A DNA stretch of 8,944 nucleotides from Acidobacteriota bacterium (GTDB taxonomy: Bacteria; Acidobacteriota; Thermoanaerobaculia; Thermoanaerobaculales; Sulfomarinibacteraceae), in contig DAOWFV010000127.1 in assembly GCA_030637805.1 (NCBI GenBank), positions 1 through 8,944 of the forward strand, given 5' to 3'. A program made the position numbers and the translations under genes. This document shows positions 1 through 5,583 of the stretch, piece by piece. How positions within the stretch are numbered: position 1 is the first letter of the stretch; the number at the start of each line of letters is the position of its first letter. The notes under the pieces are model-generated. The model did not search any database. It had not been told where the DNA came from and saw nothing but the letters and a program-made list of their open reading frames with translations.

Positions 1-82
1 ATTGGACGGCGAATCGCGGCGTCCTGTTCACGAAAGAGTTTTTGGTTTTGAGTTTTCATGCACTGGCGTTTGCCCGCCACTG

Positions 83-152
83 GGTCTCAGGCTGCAGGTC
101 TCAGGCTTCAGGTCTCAAGCTTCAGGTCTCAAGCTTCAGGTCTTTGCATGCA
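83..152 (+). repeat. Heptanucleotide tandem array, GGTCTCA family (forward)
   Basis: Five consecutive 14-bp units begin at 83, 97, 111, 125 and 139. The unit is GGTCTCA followed by AGCTTCA or GGCTTCA; the first unit differs by one base in its second heptamer and the last is degenerate. Each unit splits into two related 7-mers, so the true period is 7 with a 14-bp super-period. Two units carry the palindrome AAGCTT. The form resembles the short tandemly repeated heptanucleotide sequences known from cyanobacteria, but the sequence is different. Copies in inverse orientation lie at 230-284. Confidence 0.9.
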
Positions 153-229
153 CGGAGGTCGCGAAGGAAAGGTATAGAAAAGAAAACGCTTGACATCGCA
201 GAAATCCAGTCAACGATCTTGGTGCGCCC

Positions 230-284
230 TGAGACCTGAAACTTGAGACCTGTGATGTGCGACCTGCGACCTGCGACCTGCGCC
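230..284 (-). repeat. Heptanucleotide tandem array, inverted copy
   Basis: Read on the plus strand, successive 7-mers are TGAGACC, TGAAACT, TGAGACC, TGTGATG and then three exact TGCGACC, ending in TGCG. These are the reverse complement of the GGTCTCA family at 83-152, so the two arrays face each other across about 77 bases and could pair as a hairpin. The uniform TGCGACC run at 258-278 looks like recent slippage expansion of a single variant heptamer. The array ends only a few bases before a dispersed-repeat arm. Confidence 0.85.
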
Positions 285-290
285 GAGCAT

Positions 291-348
291 CCGCCAACGG
301 ATACTTGCGCTTCGCCGCCCTCGCCGAAAACCCGGTGAAATATGCGGG
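291..348 (+). repeat. Dispersed repeat, single arm (copy A)
   Basis: This matches one arm of the palindromic element at 3131-3306. It shares TCGCCGCCCTCG (312-323), then a CCGGTGAAATATGCGGG end (332-348) that corresponds to CTGGTGAGATATGCGGG in the arm ending at 3306. The outer 22 bases agree at 18 positions with that arm. Similarity extends leftwards through GGATAC at 299-304, against GGACAC in the other arm. Only one arm is present, so this is a solo or decayed half-element. It lies about 100 bases before the aminotransferase gene. Confidence 0.75.
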
Positions 349-452
349 CGGGGAATTGGCGGGCAGGATCCTGGTTAGGTAGACTGTGCTCCGGAAACTG
401 AAAGAACGAGACTCGATCACGGAGCTGATCGAGCGCTCCTTCGAGGTGATAC

Positions 453-2153
453 GTGGAAGAACAGATAACGCGGCTGATCGAATCCATCCGCACCGGCATC
501 ATCGGTGACGATCGGGCGATCGACGGCCCATTCGGAGTGCGCCGGGTTACCTATGCCGACTACACCGCCTCGGGCAGGTCCCTGAACTTCATCGAGAACT
601 TCATCCGTGATGAGGTCATGCCGCTGTATGCCAACACCCACACCGAGACCTCCACCACGGGGCTGCAGACGACGCGATTCCGGGAGGATGCGCGAAGAAT
701 CATCCTCGAGGGGGTGCACGGCAACGATGAGGATGTCGTGATCTTCTGCGGCTCGGGTGCGACCGGGGCGATCAACAAGCTGATCGAGATCCTCAACCTC
801 CGCCTTCCGGCAGATCTCGACGCCCGCTATGACCTCTCCGACCGGATTCCGCCCGAGGAACGGCCGGTCGTGTTCATCGGCCCCTATGAGCATCACTCCA
901 ACGAGATCTCCTGGCGGGAGACCATCGCCGACGTCGTGGTGATCGACGAAGACCGGAACGGGCTCATCGACCAGGACCACCTCGAACGCGAGCTGCAGGC
1001 CCACCGAGAACGGCCGCTGCGGATCGGCAGTTTCTCCGCGGCCTCAAACGTGACCGGCATCGTCTCCAACACCAATGCCCTGTCCGTGCTGTTGCACCAG
1101 CACGGCGCCCTCGCCTTCTGGGACTTCGCGGCAGCGGCGCCGTACATCGAGATCGAGATGAACCCGAAAGGGGAGGGCGCCGACCCGCTGACCGCCAAGG
1201 ACGCCATCTTTATTTCTCCGCACAAGTTCGTGGGCGGTCCGGGAACGCCTGGCGTGCTGGTGGTGAAGCGAGGCCTGGTCACCAACACGGTGCCAACGGT
1301 ACCCGGCGGGGGCACGGTGACCTACGTCAGTGCCGAGGGGCACTCCTACATCGCCGATCCGGCCCACCGCGAGGAGGGGGGGACGCCGGCGATCATCGAG
1401 TCGATCCGTGCCGGGCTGGTCTTCAAGCTGAAGAGCGCGGTGGGCGAGGACAACATCGAGGAGCTCGAGAGCTCATTTGTCCGCAGGGCCATCGACTCGT
1501 GGTCGGCCAACCCGCGTATTCGCATTCTCGGCAACAAGGAGGCCAAGCGCCTGTCGATCGTCTCCTTCGTGATCAACCGCGACGACCGCTTCCTGCACCA
1601 CAACTATGTAGTGGCCCTACTCAACGACCTCTTCGGCATTCAAGCCCGCGGCGGGTGCTCGTGCGCGGGGCCATACGGCCACCGCCTGCTGCAGATCGAC
1701 ATGGATCGCTCCTCGAGCTTCAGGGAGGCGATCAACCACGGCTGTGAGGGCATCAAACCGGGCTGGGTTCGGGTCAACTTCAACTACTTCATTTCCGAGA
1801 CCGTGTTCCGCTACATCCTCGATGCGGTCCACCTGGTGGCCGACGAGGGTTGGAAGCTCCTGCCCTACTACCGCTTTTCGATCGACAGCGGTCTGTGGAG
1901 GCACCGCGACTTCCAGCCGAAAATGGAGCTCGGCCTGGATGAGCTGAGCTTTGCCTCGGGTCTGCTCGAGTACCGGGGGCGGCACATCAGCGAGCCCGAG
2001 AGCGCCCTCGAGGAGTACCTCGAACAAGCACGGCGGGTCGTCGCTGCTGCGGAGGCCGAGTTCGGCGCGGGCGGAGCGTCCGCATCCCTTCCGGATGAGC
2101 TGGAGCAGCTGCGTTGGTTCCCGTTGCCGAATGTCGCGATGGGGGACGGTTAA
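453..2153 (+). CDS. Class V aminotransferase / cysteine desulfurase-like PLP enzyme
   Basis: A 566-residue fold-type I, PLP-dependent enzyme of the aminotransferase class V family (SufS/Csd/NifS relatives), presumably cytoplasmic. A GSGAT phosphate-binding turn is at 100-104, an E-H-H-S-N motif at 146-150, the cofactor-ring Asp at D224 (WDFAAAAP) and the Schiff-base lysine at K258 in SPHKFVGG. The segment R-G-G-C-S-C-A-G-P at 399-407 aligns with the SufS active-site loop R-T-G-H-H-C-A-Q-P, placing C404 at the catalytic cysteine; C402 is an extra cysteine. The usual Gln of the DGAQ motif is Ala here. The protein is about 150 residues longer than SufS, mostly as a C-terminal extension. The start is GTG, preceded by GAGGTG at 443-448; no in-frame ATG occurs before residue 56. 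No sulfur-carrier or Fe-S assembly partner is adjacent, so the substrate is unknown. Family call is firm; desulfurase activity is inference. Confidence 0.92.
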   Translation: MEEQITRLIESIRTGIIGDDRAIDGPFGVRRVTYADYTASGRSLNFIENFIRDEVMPLYANTHTETSTTGLQTTRFREDARRIILEGVHGNDEDVVIFCGSGATGAINKLIEILNLRLPADLDARYDLSDRIPPEERPVVFIGPYEHHSNEISWRETIADVVVIDEDRNGLIDQDHLERELQAHRERPLRIGSFSAASNVTGIVSNTNALSVLLHQHGALAFWDFAAAAPYIEIEMNPKGEGADPLTAKDAIFISPHKFVGGPGTPGVLVVKRGLVTNTVPTVPGGGTVTYVSAEGHSYIADPAHREEGGTPAIIESIRAGLVFKLKSAVGEDNIEELESSFVRRAIDSWSANPRIRILGNKEAKRLSIVSFVINRDDRFLHHNYVVALLNDLFGIQARGGCSCAGPYGHRLLQIDMDRSSSFREAINHGCEGIKPGWVRVNFNYFISETVFRYILDAVHLVADEGWKLLPYYRFSIDSGLWRHRDFQPKMELGLDELSFASGLLEYRGRHISEPESALEEYLEQARRVVAAAEAEFGAGGASASLPDELEQLRWFPLPNVAMGDG

Positions 2154-2252
2154 GAAAGGCACGAACCCGACCCGCTGACCGCCGCCCTCTCCATCGGGGC
2201 ACGACGCGGGAGGGTAACCACACGAGGAGCTCTGTCGTAGGTATGGACAGGA

Positions 2253-2269
2253 ACCCCCGTTTCGGGGGT
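2253..2269 (+). promoter_or_regulatory. Hairpin in leader of the TonB-family gene
   Basis: ACCCCCG (2253-2259) and CGGGGGT (2263-2269) form a perfect 7-bp stem with a TTT loop. No T-run follows, so it is not a standard terminator. It lies five bases before the ribosome binding site GGAGAGG (2274-2280) of the gene starting at 2287, where it could affect translation or mRNA stability. It does not match a riboswitch class I can recognise; the 133 bases between the two genes hold nothing else I can name. Confidence 0.4.
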
Positions 2270-2286
2270 GACCGGAGAGGCTGAGT

Positions 2287-3030
2287 ATGACGATGCGGAT
2301 CGGAGAGAGCAGGCTCCTACGGGCACGGGAGGATAGGTGGAGCCATGCTTACAACCCGCTCGATCCGACGATTCTGAAACTCGTGGAGGAGGAGGCGCCC
2401 GCCAACCGCAGAGCCGTCCGGCTCGGGATCCTCGCTGCCATTCTCTTCCATGTGGTTCTCTTCCTCATCGTCTTTCCATCGTACATACCCGAGAAGGTGT
2501 ACCGGGTGGGCGGTACTCCTCGCGTGTACAAGCTGCAGCAAGTCCATTTCTCACCTCCGCCCAAACCGAAGATCCAGCGCCAGGTGGCGAAGCCCAAGGC
2601 GAGAATCGTCCCGGTGCCCGACGCGACTCCGGACGACCCCGAACCCCTGCTCCTCGAGGGCGCCGAGGTGTCGGAGATCGATTATCCCGAGGTTGGCATT
2701 TCGGTCGTGGTCCCGGCGGGACCGCCGGGGCCGGCCATCGGGCCCATGCAGATCAGCGGAAATGTCCTGGCGCCGGTGCGGATTTTCGCCCCCGACCCCC
2801 ACTACCCCGAGGAGGCGCGGCATGCGAGGGTCCAGGGGGTGGTGATCCTGCAGACCATCATCAACATCGTCGGCAACGTCACCGACGTCAAGGTTCTCAA
2901 GGGCCTTCCCTCGGGCCTCACCGAGTCCGCAGTGGAGGCGGTCTCGCGGTGGCGATTCGATCCCGCCACCCTCGACGGGGACCCGGTAGCCGTCTACTAC
3001 CTGGTGACCGTCAGCTTTTCTGTGCAATAG
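2287..3030 (+). CDS. TonB-family energy-transducer-like protein
   Basis: A 247-residue inner-membrane protein with the classic TonB layout. It has a cytoplasmic N-terminus (1-44), a single membrane segment at about 45-66 (LGILAAILFHVVLFLIVF), a Pro/Lys-rich periplasmic stretch (PPPKPK at 90-95, continuing to about 120) and a C-terminal TonB fold at about 160-247. The last contains YPEEAR (173-178), QGVV (183-186) and the late W222-R-F-D-P typical of this domain. Such proteins pass proton-motive-force energy from ExbB/ExbD to outer-membrane transporters. The N-terminal cytoplasmic part is longer than in Escherichia coli TonB. No exbB, exbD or receptor gene is in the window, so it may be a stand-alone paralogue. 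ATG 2287 is preceded by GGAGAGG with 6-nt spacing; the ATG two codons later is a weaker alternative. A hairpin terminator starts on its last stop-codon base. Confidence 0.9.
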   Translation: MTMRIGESRLLRAREDRWSHAYNPLDPTILKLVEEEAPANRRAVRLGILAAILFHVVLFLIVFPSYIPEKVYRVGGTPRVYKLQQVHFSPPPKPKIQRQVAKPKARIVPVPDATPDDPEPLLLEGAEVSEIDYPEVGISVVVPAGPPGPAIGPMQISGNVLAPVRIFAPDPHYPEEARHARVQGVVILQTIINIVGNVTDVKVLKGLPSGLTESAVEAVSRWRFDPATLDGDPVAVYYLVTVSFSVQ

Positions 3031-3061
3031 GCGCCGCCTCTGCGGCGCCACGATTTTCCTT
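3030..3061 (+). terminator. Hairpin terminator after the TonB-family gene
   Basis: GGCGCCGC (3030-3037) and GCGGCGCC (3042-3049) form a perfect 8-bp GC stem with a CTCT loop. TTTT follows at 3054-3057, after a 4-base gap, then CCTT. The stem includes the final G of the TAG stop. The T-run is short and displaced, so termination may be partial, but placement directly at a gene end supports the call. Confidence 0.55.
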
Positions 3062-3130
3062 GGCGTCGCCGTACTTCCGCCTCGTGGCCTCCCCATCCTT
3101 CACCCATGCTCGATATGGAATGACAGTTAA

Positions 3131-3306
3131 CCCGCATATCTCACCAGCTTCCTGCTGCGGCCAGCGATGCACCGCACCCAGCGTCGTTTTCTCGCCTCGC
3201 GGTGCTCGACGTACTGTCGAGTACGCCTCCGCGCCCCGAGGGTCGAAAACCCCACTGGACACGGCACCTCGCCGCCCTCGCAACGGAACCTGGTGAGATA
3301 TGCGGG
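3131..3306. repeat. 176-bp palindromic interspersed element (arms B and C)
   Basis: The element begins CCCGCATATCTCACCAG and ends with its inverse; the outer 22 bases of the two ends match at 21 positions. Inward pairing continues: with one 1-base gap, about 23 of the next 35 positions also match, including a shared GTTTTC block. The apex is CTCGAC (3205-3210), loop GTACT and GTCGAG (3216-3221). The whole unit therefore folds as one long imperfect hairpin. Its arms match single arms at 291-348 and 8901-8944. It carries no gene. It is consistent with a REP/BIME- or MITE-like non-autonomous repeat; I see no obvious target-site duplication. It ends 5 bases before the Shine-Dalgarno of the DUF3014 gene. 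Confidence 0.85.
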
Positions 3307-3310
3307 TTGA

Positions 3311-3318
3311 AAGGAGGT
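3311..3318 (+). promoter_or_regulatory. Shine-Dalgarno that fixes the DUF3014 gene start
   Basis: AAGGAGGT is a near-perfect anti-16S match, with 6 bases between the GGAGG core and ATG 3324. An in-frame ATG at 3300 lies upstream, but it is the ATATGCGGG end of the repeat element and lacks a ribosome binding site, so 3324 is the better start. Confidence 0.85.
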
Positions 3319-3323
3319 CTCCA

Positions 3324-4250
3324 ATGCAACGCGACGACCGGATCTTTGTAGTGGTGGGCGGGAGTGTTGTCCTCGCCGTGGCCCTGATCGCTGGGCTGGA
3401 GTGGCTCGGCTCGGGCATCACCGTCGAGGCTCCGCAGCGGGCGAGGGTCGAGGTGCAGAAGCTGCCGGTATCGGCTCCGGCGATCTCGCCGGCACCGGCC
3501 CCGGCGGCGGTGGTCGAGCACCAAACCTCGGCCGGCGACCGCGATCGGCTGGTGCGGGCGGCGGCAGCCGGTCTCTCATCGCATCCCGAGCTCGCTTCGT
3601 GGCTGATCCATGACCGCCTGCTGCGCCGCTTCGTGTCGGCCGTGGAGGCGGTGGCGGGGGGCTACAGCCCACGCGACGAGGTCGGGTTCCTGCGTCCGCA
3701 GAGGGCATTCATGGTGCGTGAGAACGAGGGTGCCCTTGTGATCACCTCGAGCACTTTCCGACGGTACGACCTGGTGGCGGATGTGCTGGCCTCTCTCGAC
3801 ACCGAGGGAACGGTGGAGCTCTACCGGAAGCTCGGGTCTCAGCTCGAGGAGGTTTACGCCGAGGTCGCCTGGGCGAGCTCGAACTTCGACTCGAGGTTTC
3901 GAGAGGCCGTCGACCACCTGCTCGAACTCGAGGTTCCCTCGGGACCCTACGAGGTTGAGCAGCGAGCGATCGTCTACGCCTTCGCCGAGGATGAGCTGGA
4001 GCGCCTCAGCGATGCCCAGCGCCAGCTCCTGCGGATGGGCCCGAGCAATGCGCTCAGAGTCCAGGCCAAGCTGCGGGAACTGCGCCGGGCGATGGGGTGG
4101 CCTGAGCAGGCGCCGGCCGTGCTGACCGCGGAGTTGGAGGCGGCGCCGCCGACCACCGGGCCGTTGCTGGCTGAAGCGATCGGAGGCGAGTCATCGGTCG
4201 ACAGCCGGACGGAAGGCATCGCCCCCGTCGGGGCGGCAATCGCGCCGTAA
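3324..4250 (+). CDS. DUF3014 family membrane-anchored protein
   Basis: A 308-residue protein with one N-terminal membrane segment (about 7-28), a Pro/Ala-rich linker (49-64) and a soluble, probably periplasmic, domain at about 75-257. That domain matches my recollection of DUF3014: S-H-P-E-L-x-x-W-L near 86, L-L-R-R-F-V-x-x-V-E at 99-108, R-Y-D-L-V-A-D-V-L-A-S-L-D at 147-159, A-I-V-Y-A-F-A-x-x-x-L-E-x-L at 215-228 and L-L-R-M-G-P-S-N at 235-242. The biochemical role of DUF3014 is not established, and nothing here settles it. The last 50 residues are low-complexity Ala/Pro-rich and probably disordered. It sits alone after the palindromic repeat and before a hairpin-rich gap, so it looks monocistronic. 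Starting at the repeat-borne ATG at 3300 would add eight residues. Confidence 0.85.
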   Translation: MQRDDRIFVVVGGSVVLAVALIAGLEWLGSGITVEAPQRARVEVQKLPVSAPAISPAPAPAAVVEHQTSAGDRDRLVRAAAAGLSSHPELASWLIHDRLLRRFVSAVEAVAGGYSPRDEVGFLRPQRAFMVRENEGALVITSSTFRRYDLVADVLASLDTEGTVELYRKLGSQLEEVYAEVAWASSNFDSRFREAVDHLLELEVPSGPYEVEQRAIVYAFAEDELERLSDAQRQLLRMGPSNALRVQAKLRELRRAMGWPEQAPAVLTAELEAAPPTTGPLLAEAIGGESSVDSRTEGIAPVGAAIAP

Positions 4251-4257
4251 CGCGAAG

Positions 4258-4296
4258 ACCAATCCGGGGCGGGCCAACCCGCCGACGGGAGTGGTT
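4258..4296 (+). terminator. Possible terminator hairpin after the DUF3014 gene
   Basis: GGCGGG (4268-4273) and CCCGCC (4278-4283) form a perfect 6-bp stem with a CCAA loop, about 18 bases after the stop codon. An imperfect outer pairing between ACCAATCC and GGGAGTGGT extends it. There is no real T-run, only TTTA at 4297-4300, so this is tentative. Confidence 0.3.
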
Positions 4297-4353
4297 TATG
4301 GCCGCAGCCGGGGATCGCCGGCGAGCGGCCACCCACTCACGGCGGGGGGTCAC

Positions 4354-4370
4354 GGCGCCCGCAGGGCGCC
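4354..4370. repeat. Perfect GC-rich hairpin in the intergenic gap
   Basis: GGCGCCC (4354-4360) and GGGCGCC (4364-4370) form a perfect 7-bp stem with a GCA loop. Outer GGGT (4347-4350) and ACCC (4375-4378) can extend it. It lies in the 364-bp gap between the convergent DUF3014 and permease genes. It could be a terminator for either strand or a REP-like element; no T-run is present on either side. Confidence 0.45.
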
Positions 4371-4445
4371 AGTAACCCGCCCCGGAGAGGCCCTGCTGAC
4401 TTCGAGGCGGTCTTCTCCCATCGCGCTTCCCGAGAGAGCCCCCTA

Positions 4446-4505
4446 TCACGATGTTGGGACTCGATGATCCGTGCGGTGGTGGCGGCCGTGCCCCCAACAT
4501 CGTGA
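4446..4505. repeat. 60-bp unit with perfect 13-bp inverted repeats
   Basis: TCACGATGTTGGG (4446-4458) is the exact reverse complement of CCCAACATCGTGA (4493-4505). The 34-base interior is GC-rich and carries no gene. The arms are too far apart and too AT-containing to look like a standard terminator. They resemble short terminal inverted repeats of a small palindromic or MITE-like unit. It is located between convergent genes. Confidence 0.75.
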
Positions 4506-4581
4506 AAGACGGCACGTCCGGTCATCGCGCCCAAGCGCGGGCATTACGCTTCAATTCTCCAGGTTGCTTCTCCGCGCCGAT

Positions 4582-4616
4582 AATTCCGAATTCCTAATTC
4601 CGAATTCCTAATTCTC
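4582..4616. repeat. Heptanucleotide tandem array, AATTCCK family
   Basis: Five consecutive 7-mers are present: AATTCCG, AATTCCT, AATTCCG, AATTCCT and the diverged AATTCTC. G and T alternate at the last position, giving a 14-bp super-period, and each G-containing junction creates GAATTC. The array reaches into the TGA stop codon (4615-4617, minus strand) of the permease gene. It is unrelated in sequence to the arrays at 83-284 but has the same 7+7 design. It is markedly AT-rich against its surroundings. Confidence 0.9.
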
Positions 4617-5577
4617 AACTGGTCATCAACGACCAAACTGCCACCCACGCCGGCAGGGTGAGCGTGCAGGCAACATAGGAGAGCACCATCACGCTGCCGA
4701 CCTCGCGTTCGTCGCCGCCGTAGGTTCGGACCTGGAGAACGAGGGCAACTGCCGGCGCCGCCGCAGCCTCAATGACCAGGAAGTCGGCGAGGAGCGGGTT
4801 GGTGGCGTGCAGGTCGGTGAGCCGCAGCAGGACCACGGTGAGGGCCGGCAGCGCGAGCAGCTTGACCGCCAATGTGCGTGCCGCGTCCGCTAGGTGCCGG
4901 CGCAGGCGAATGCCGATGCTGCCGAGCACGGCGCCGAGTACCAGAGTGGCGACGGGAACCGCGGCCGAGCCGAGGAGATCCACGGCCGTCAGAAATGGCC
5001 GCGGGAGCAGAGTGCCGGCGCCGCTCAGGGCGAAGGTGATGGCGACGAGGTTGGCGACCAGTGGTGGTGTGACCAGGTCTCGCCATCCGGGCCTTTCCCC
5101 CCGGCCGCCGGTGACCAGGACCTTGCCGAGACTCCATAGCACGGGGTTGTAACCGAGGATGAAGAGGAAGACATACAGCGCGAAGGTGTCGAACCGATCG
5201 GGGAACAGGGCCAGCCCTACCGGCAGCACCAGATAGCCGGCATTTTGCATGCCGGCCAGCGGCAGCAGGTTGCGCTTGGCGGGAAGTCGGTCGATGAAGG
5301 CCAGCGCCCCCAGCCCGGTTCCCACGAGCGCCATCACGATGCCGATCAGGGGCAGCGCCCACCACCCGGGCTGGCCGCGTGGATCGAGGGTTTCGATCAC
5401 CTTCGCGAAGATCAGACACGGCAGGAAGACGTTCACCGTGGCGGCGGAGAGACCGTCGATCTGGGTCTGGGTGATCAAGCCCCGGCGCACCAGGAGGCCG
5501 GCGCCCAGGATGACCAGGAAGATGCCCGCCATCGCGGACAGTGTCCCGGAGAATGCGGCGAATAAAGCCTCGAACAT
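4615..5577 (-). CDS. AEC family transporter (auxin efflux carrier-like permease)
   Basis: A 320-residue integral membrane protein of the Mem_trans / auxin efflux carrier family. About ten hydrophobic segments are visible, at roughly 14-32, 43-60, 71-95, 103-125, 129-150, 168-188, 200-221, 234-252, 264-283 and 296-318, with a cytoplasmic-type loop at 151-168. The family's broken-helix motif N-A-G-Y-L-V-L-P-V-G is at 112-121, and LPCLIF at 52-57 in the second segment is also typical. Bacterial AEC proteins are linked to export or uptake of carboxylates such as malonate, but substrates are rarely known and none can be read here. The start codon is 6 nt after the stop of the M49-like peptidase gene, with no clear Shine-Dalgarno, so translational coupling within a two-gene operon is likely. 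Length is normal for the family. The family assignment is strong; the substrate is unknown. Confidence 0.9.
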   Translation of the reverse strand: MFEALFAAFSGTLSAMAGIFLVILGAGLLVRRGLITQTQIDGLSAATVNVFLPCLIFAKVIETLDPRGQPGWWALPLIGIVMALVGTGLGALAFIDRLPAKRNLLPLAGMQNAGYLVLPVGLALFPDRFDTFALYVFLFILGYNPVLWSLGKVLVTGGRGERPGWRDLVTPPLVANLVAITFALSGAGTLLPRPFLTAVDLLGSAAVPVATLVLGAVLGSIGIRLRRHLADAARTLAVKLLALPALTVVLLRLTDLHATNPLLADFLVIEAAAAPAVALVLQVRTYGGDEREVGSVMVLSYVACTLTLPAWVAVWSLMTS

Positions 5578-5583
5578 CTCGGC

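Larger units (their letters stand above)
1..452. other. Non-coding leader region rich in repeats
   Basis: No convincing gene lies in these 452 bases. Short open frames here contain the repeats and have no good ribosome binding site or recognisable product. From left to right the region holds about 80 bases without features, a 14-bp (7+7) tandem array on one strand, an A-rich spacer of about 77 bases, an oppositely oriented array of the same heptamers, one arm of the dispersed repeat, and about 100 bases leading to the class V aminotransferase gene. A perfect TTGACA sits at 190-195 in the spacer but has no good -10 partner and is 250 bases from the gene. Confidence 0.7.

Noticed and set aside
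190..217. Perfect TTGACA at 190-195 as a promoter for the first gene
   Set aside because: The best -10 at 16-17 bp spacing matches only about half of the consensus, and it is 250 bases upstream between repeat arrays.
83..284. CRISPR array
   Set aside because: The units are contiguous 7/14-mers without unique spacers and there are no cas genes.
356..385. TTGGCG ... TAGACT promoter for the aminotransferase gene
   Set aside because: Each box matches only 4 of 6 consensus positions, which is easily found by chance.
386..508. 40-codon GTG-started frame just before and overlapping the aminotransferase start
   Set aside because: The first 23 residues look helix-like and resemble an antitoxin fragment, but the ribosome binding site is weak, it overlaps the gene in another frame, and the resemblance is probably chance.
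2154..2286. Possible riboswitch (GACCGGAGAGG near the TonB-family start recalls ykkC-type wording)
   Set aside because: The required preceding and following conserved blocks are absent; GGAGAGG is more simply the Shine-Dalgarno.
2337..3296. 319-codon plus-strand open frame over the TonB-family gene
   Set aside because: It overlaps a clear TonB gene in another frame, runs through the terminator and repeat element, and has low-complexity, shadow-like composition.
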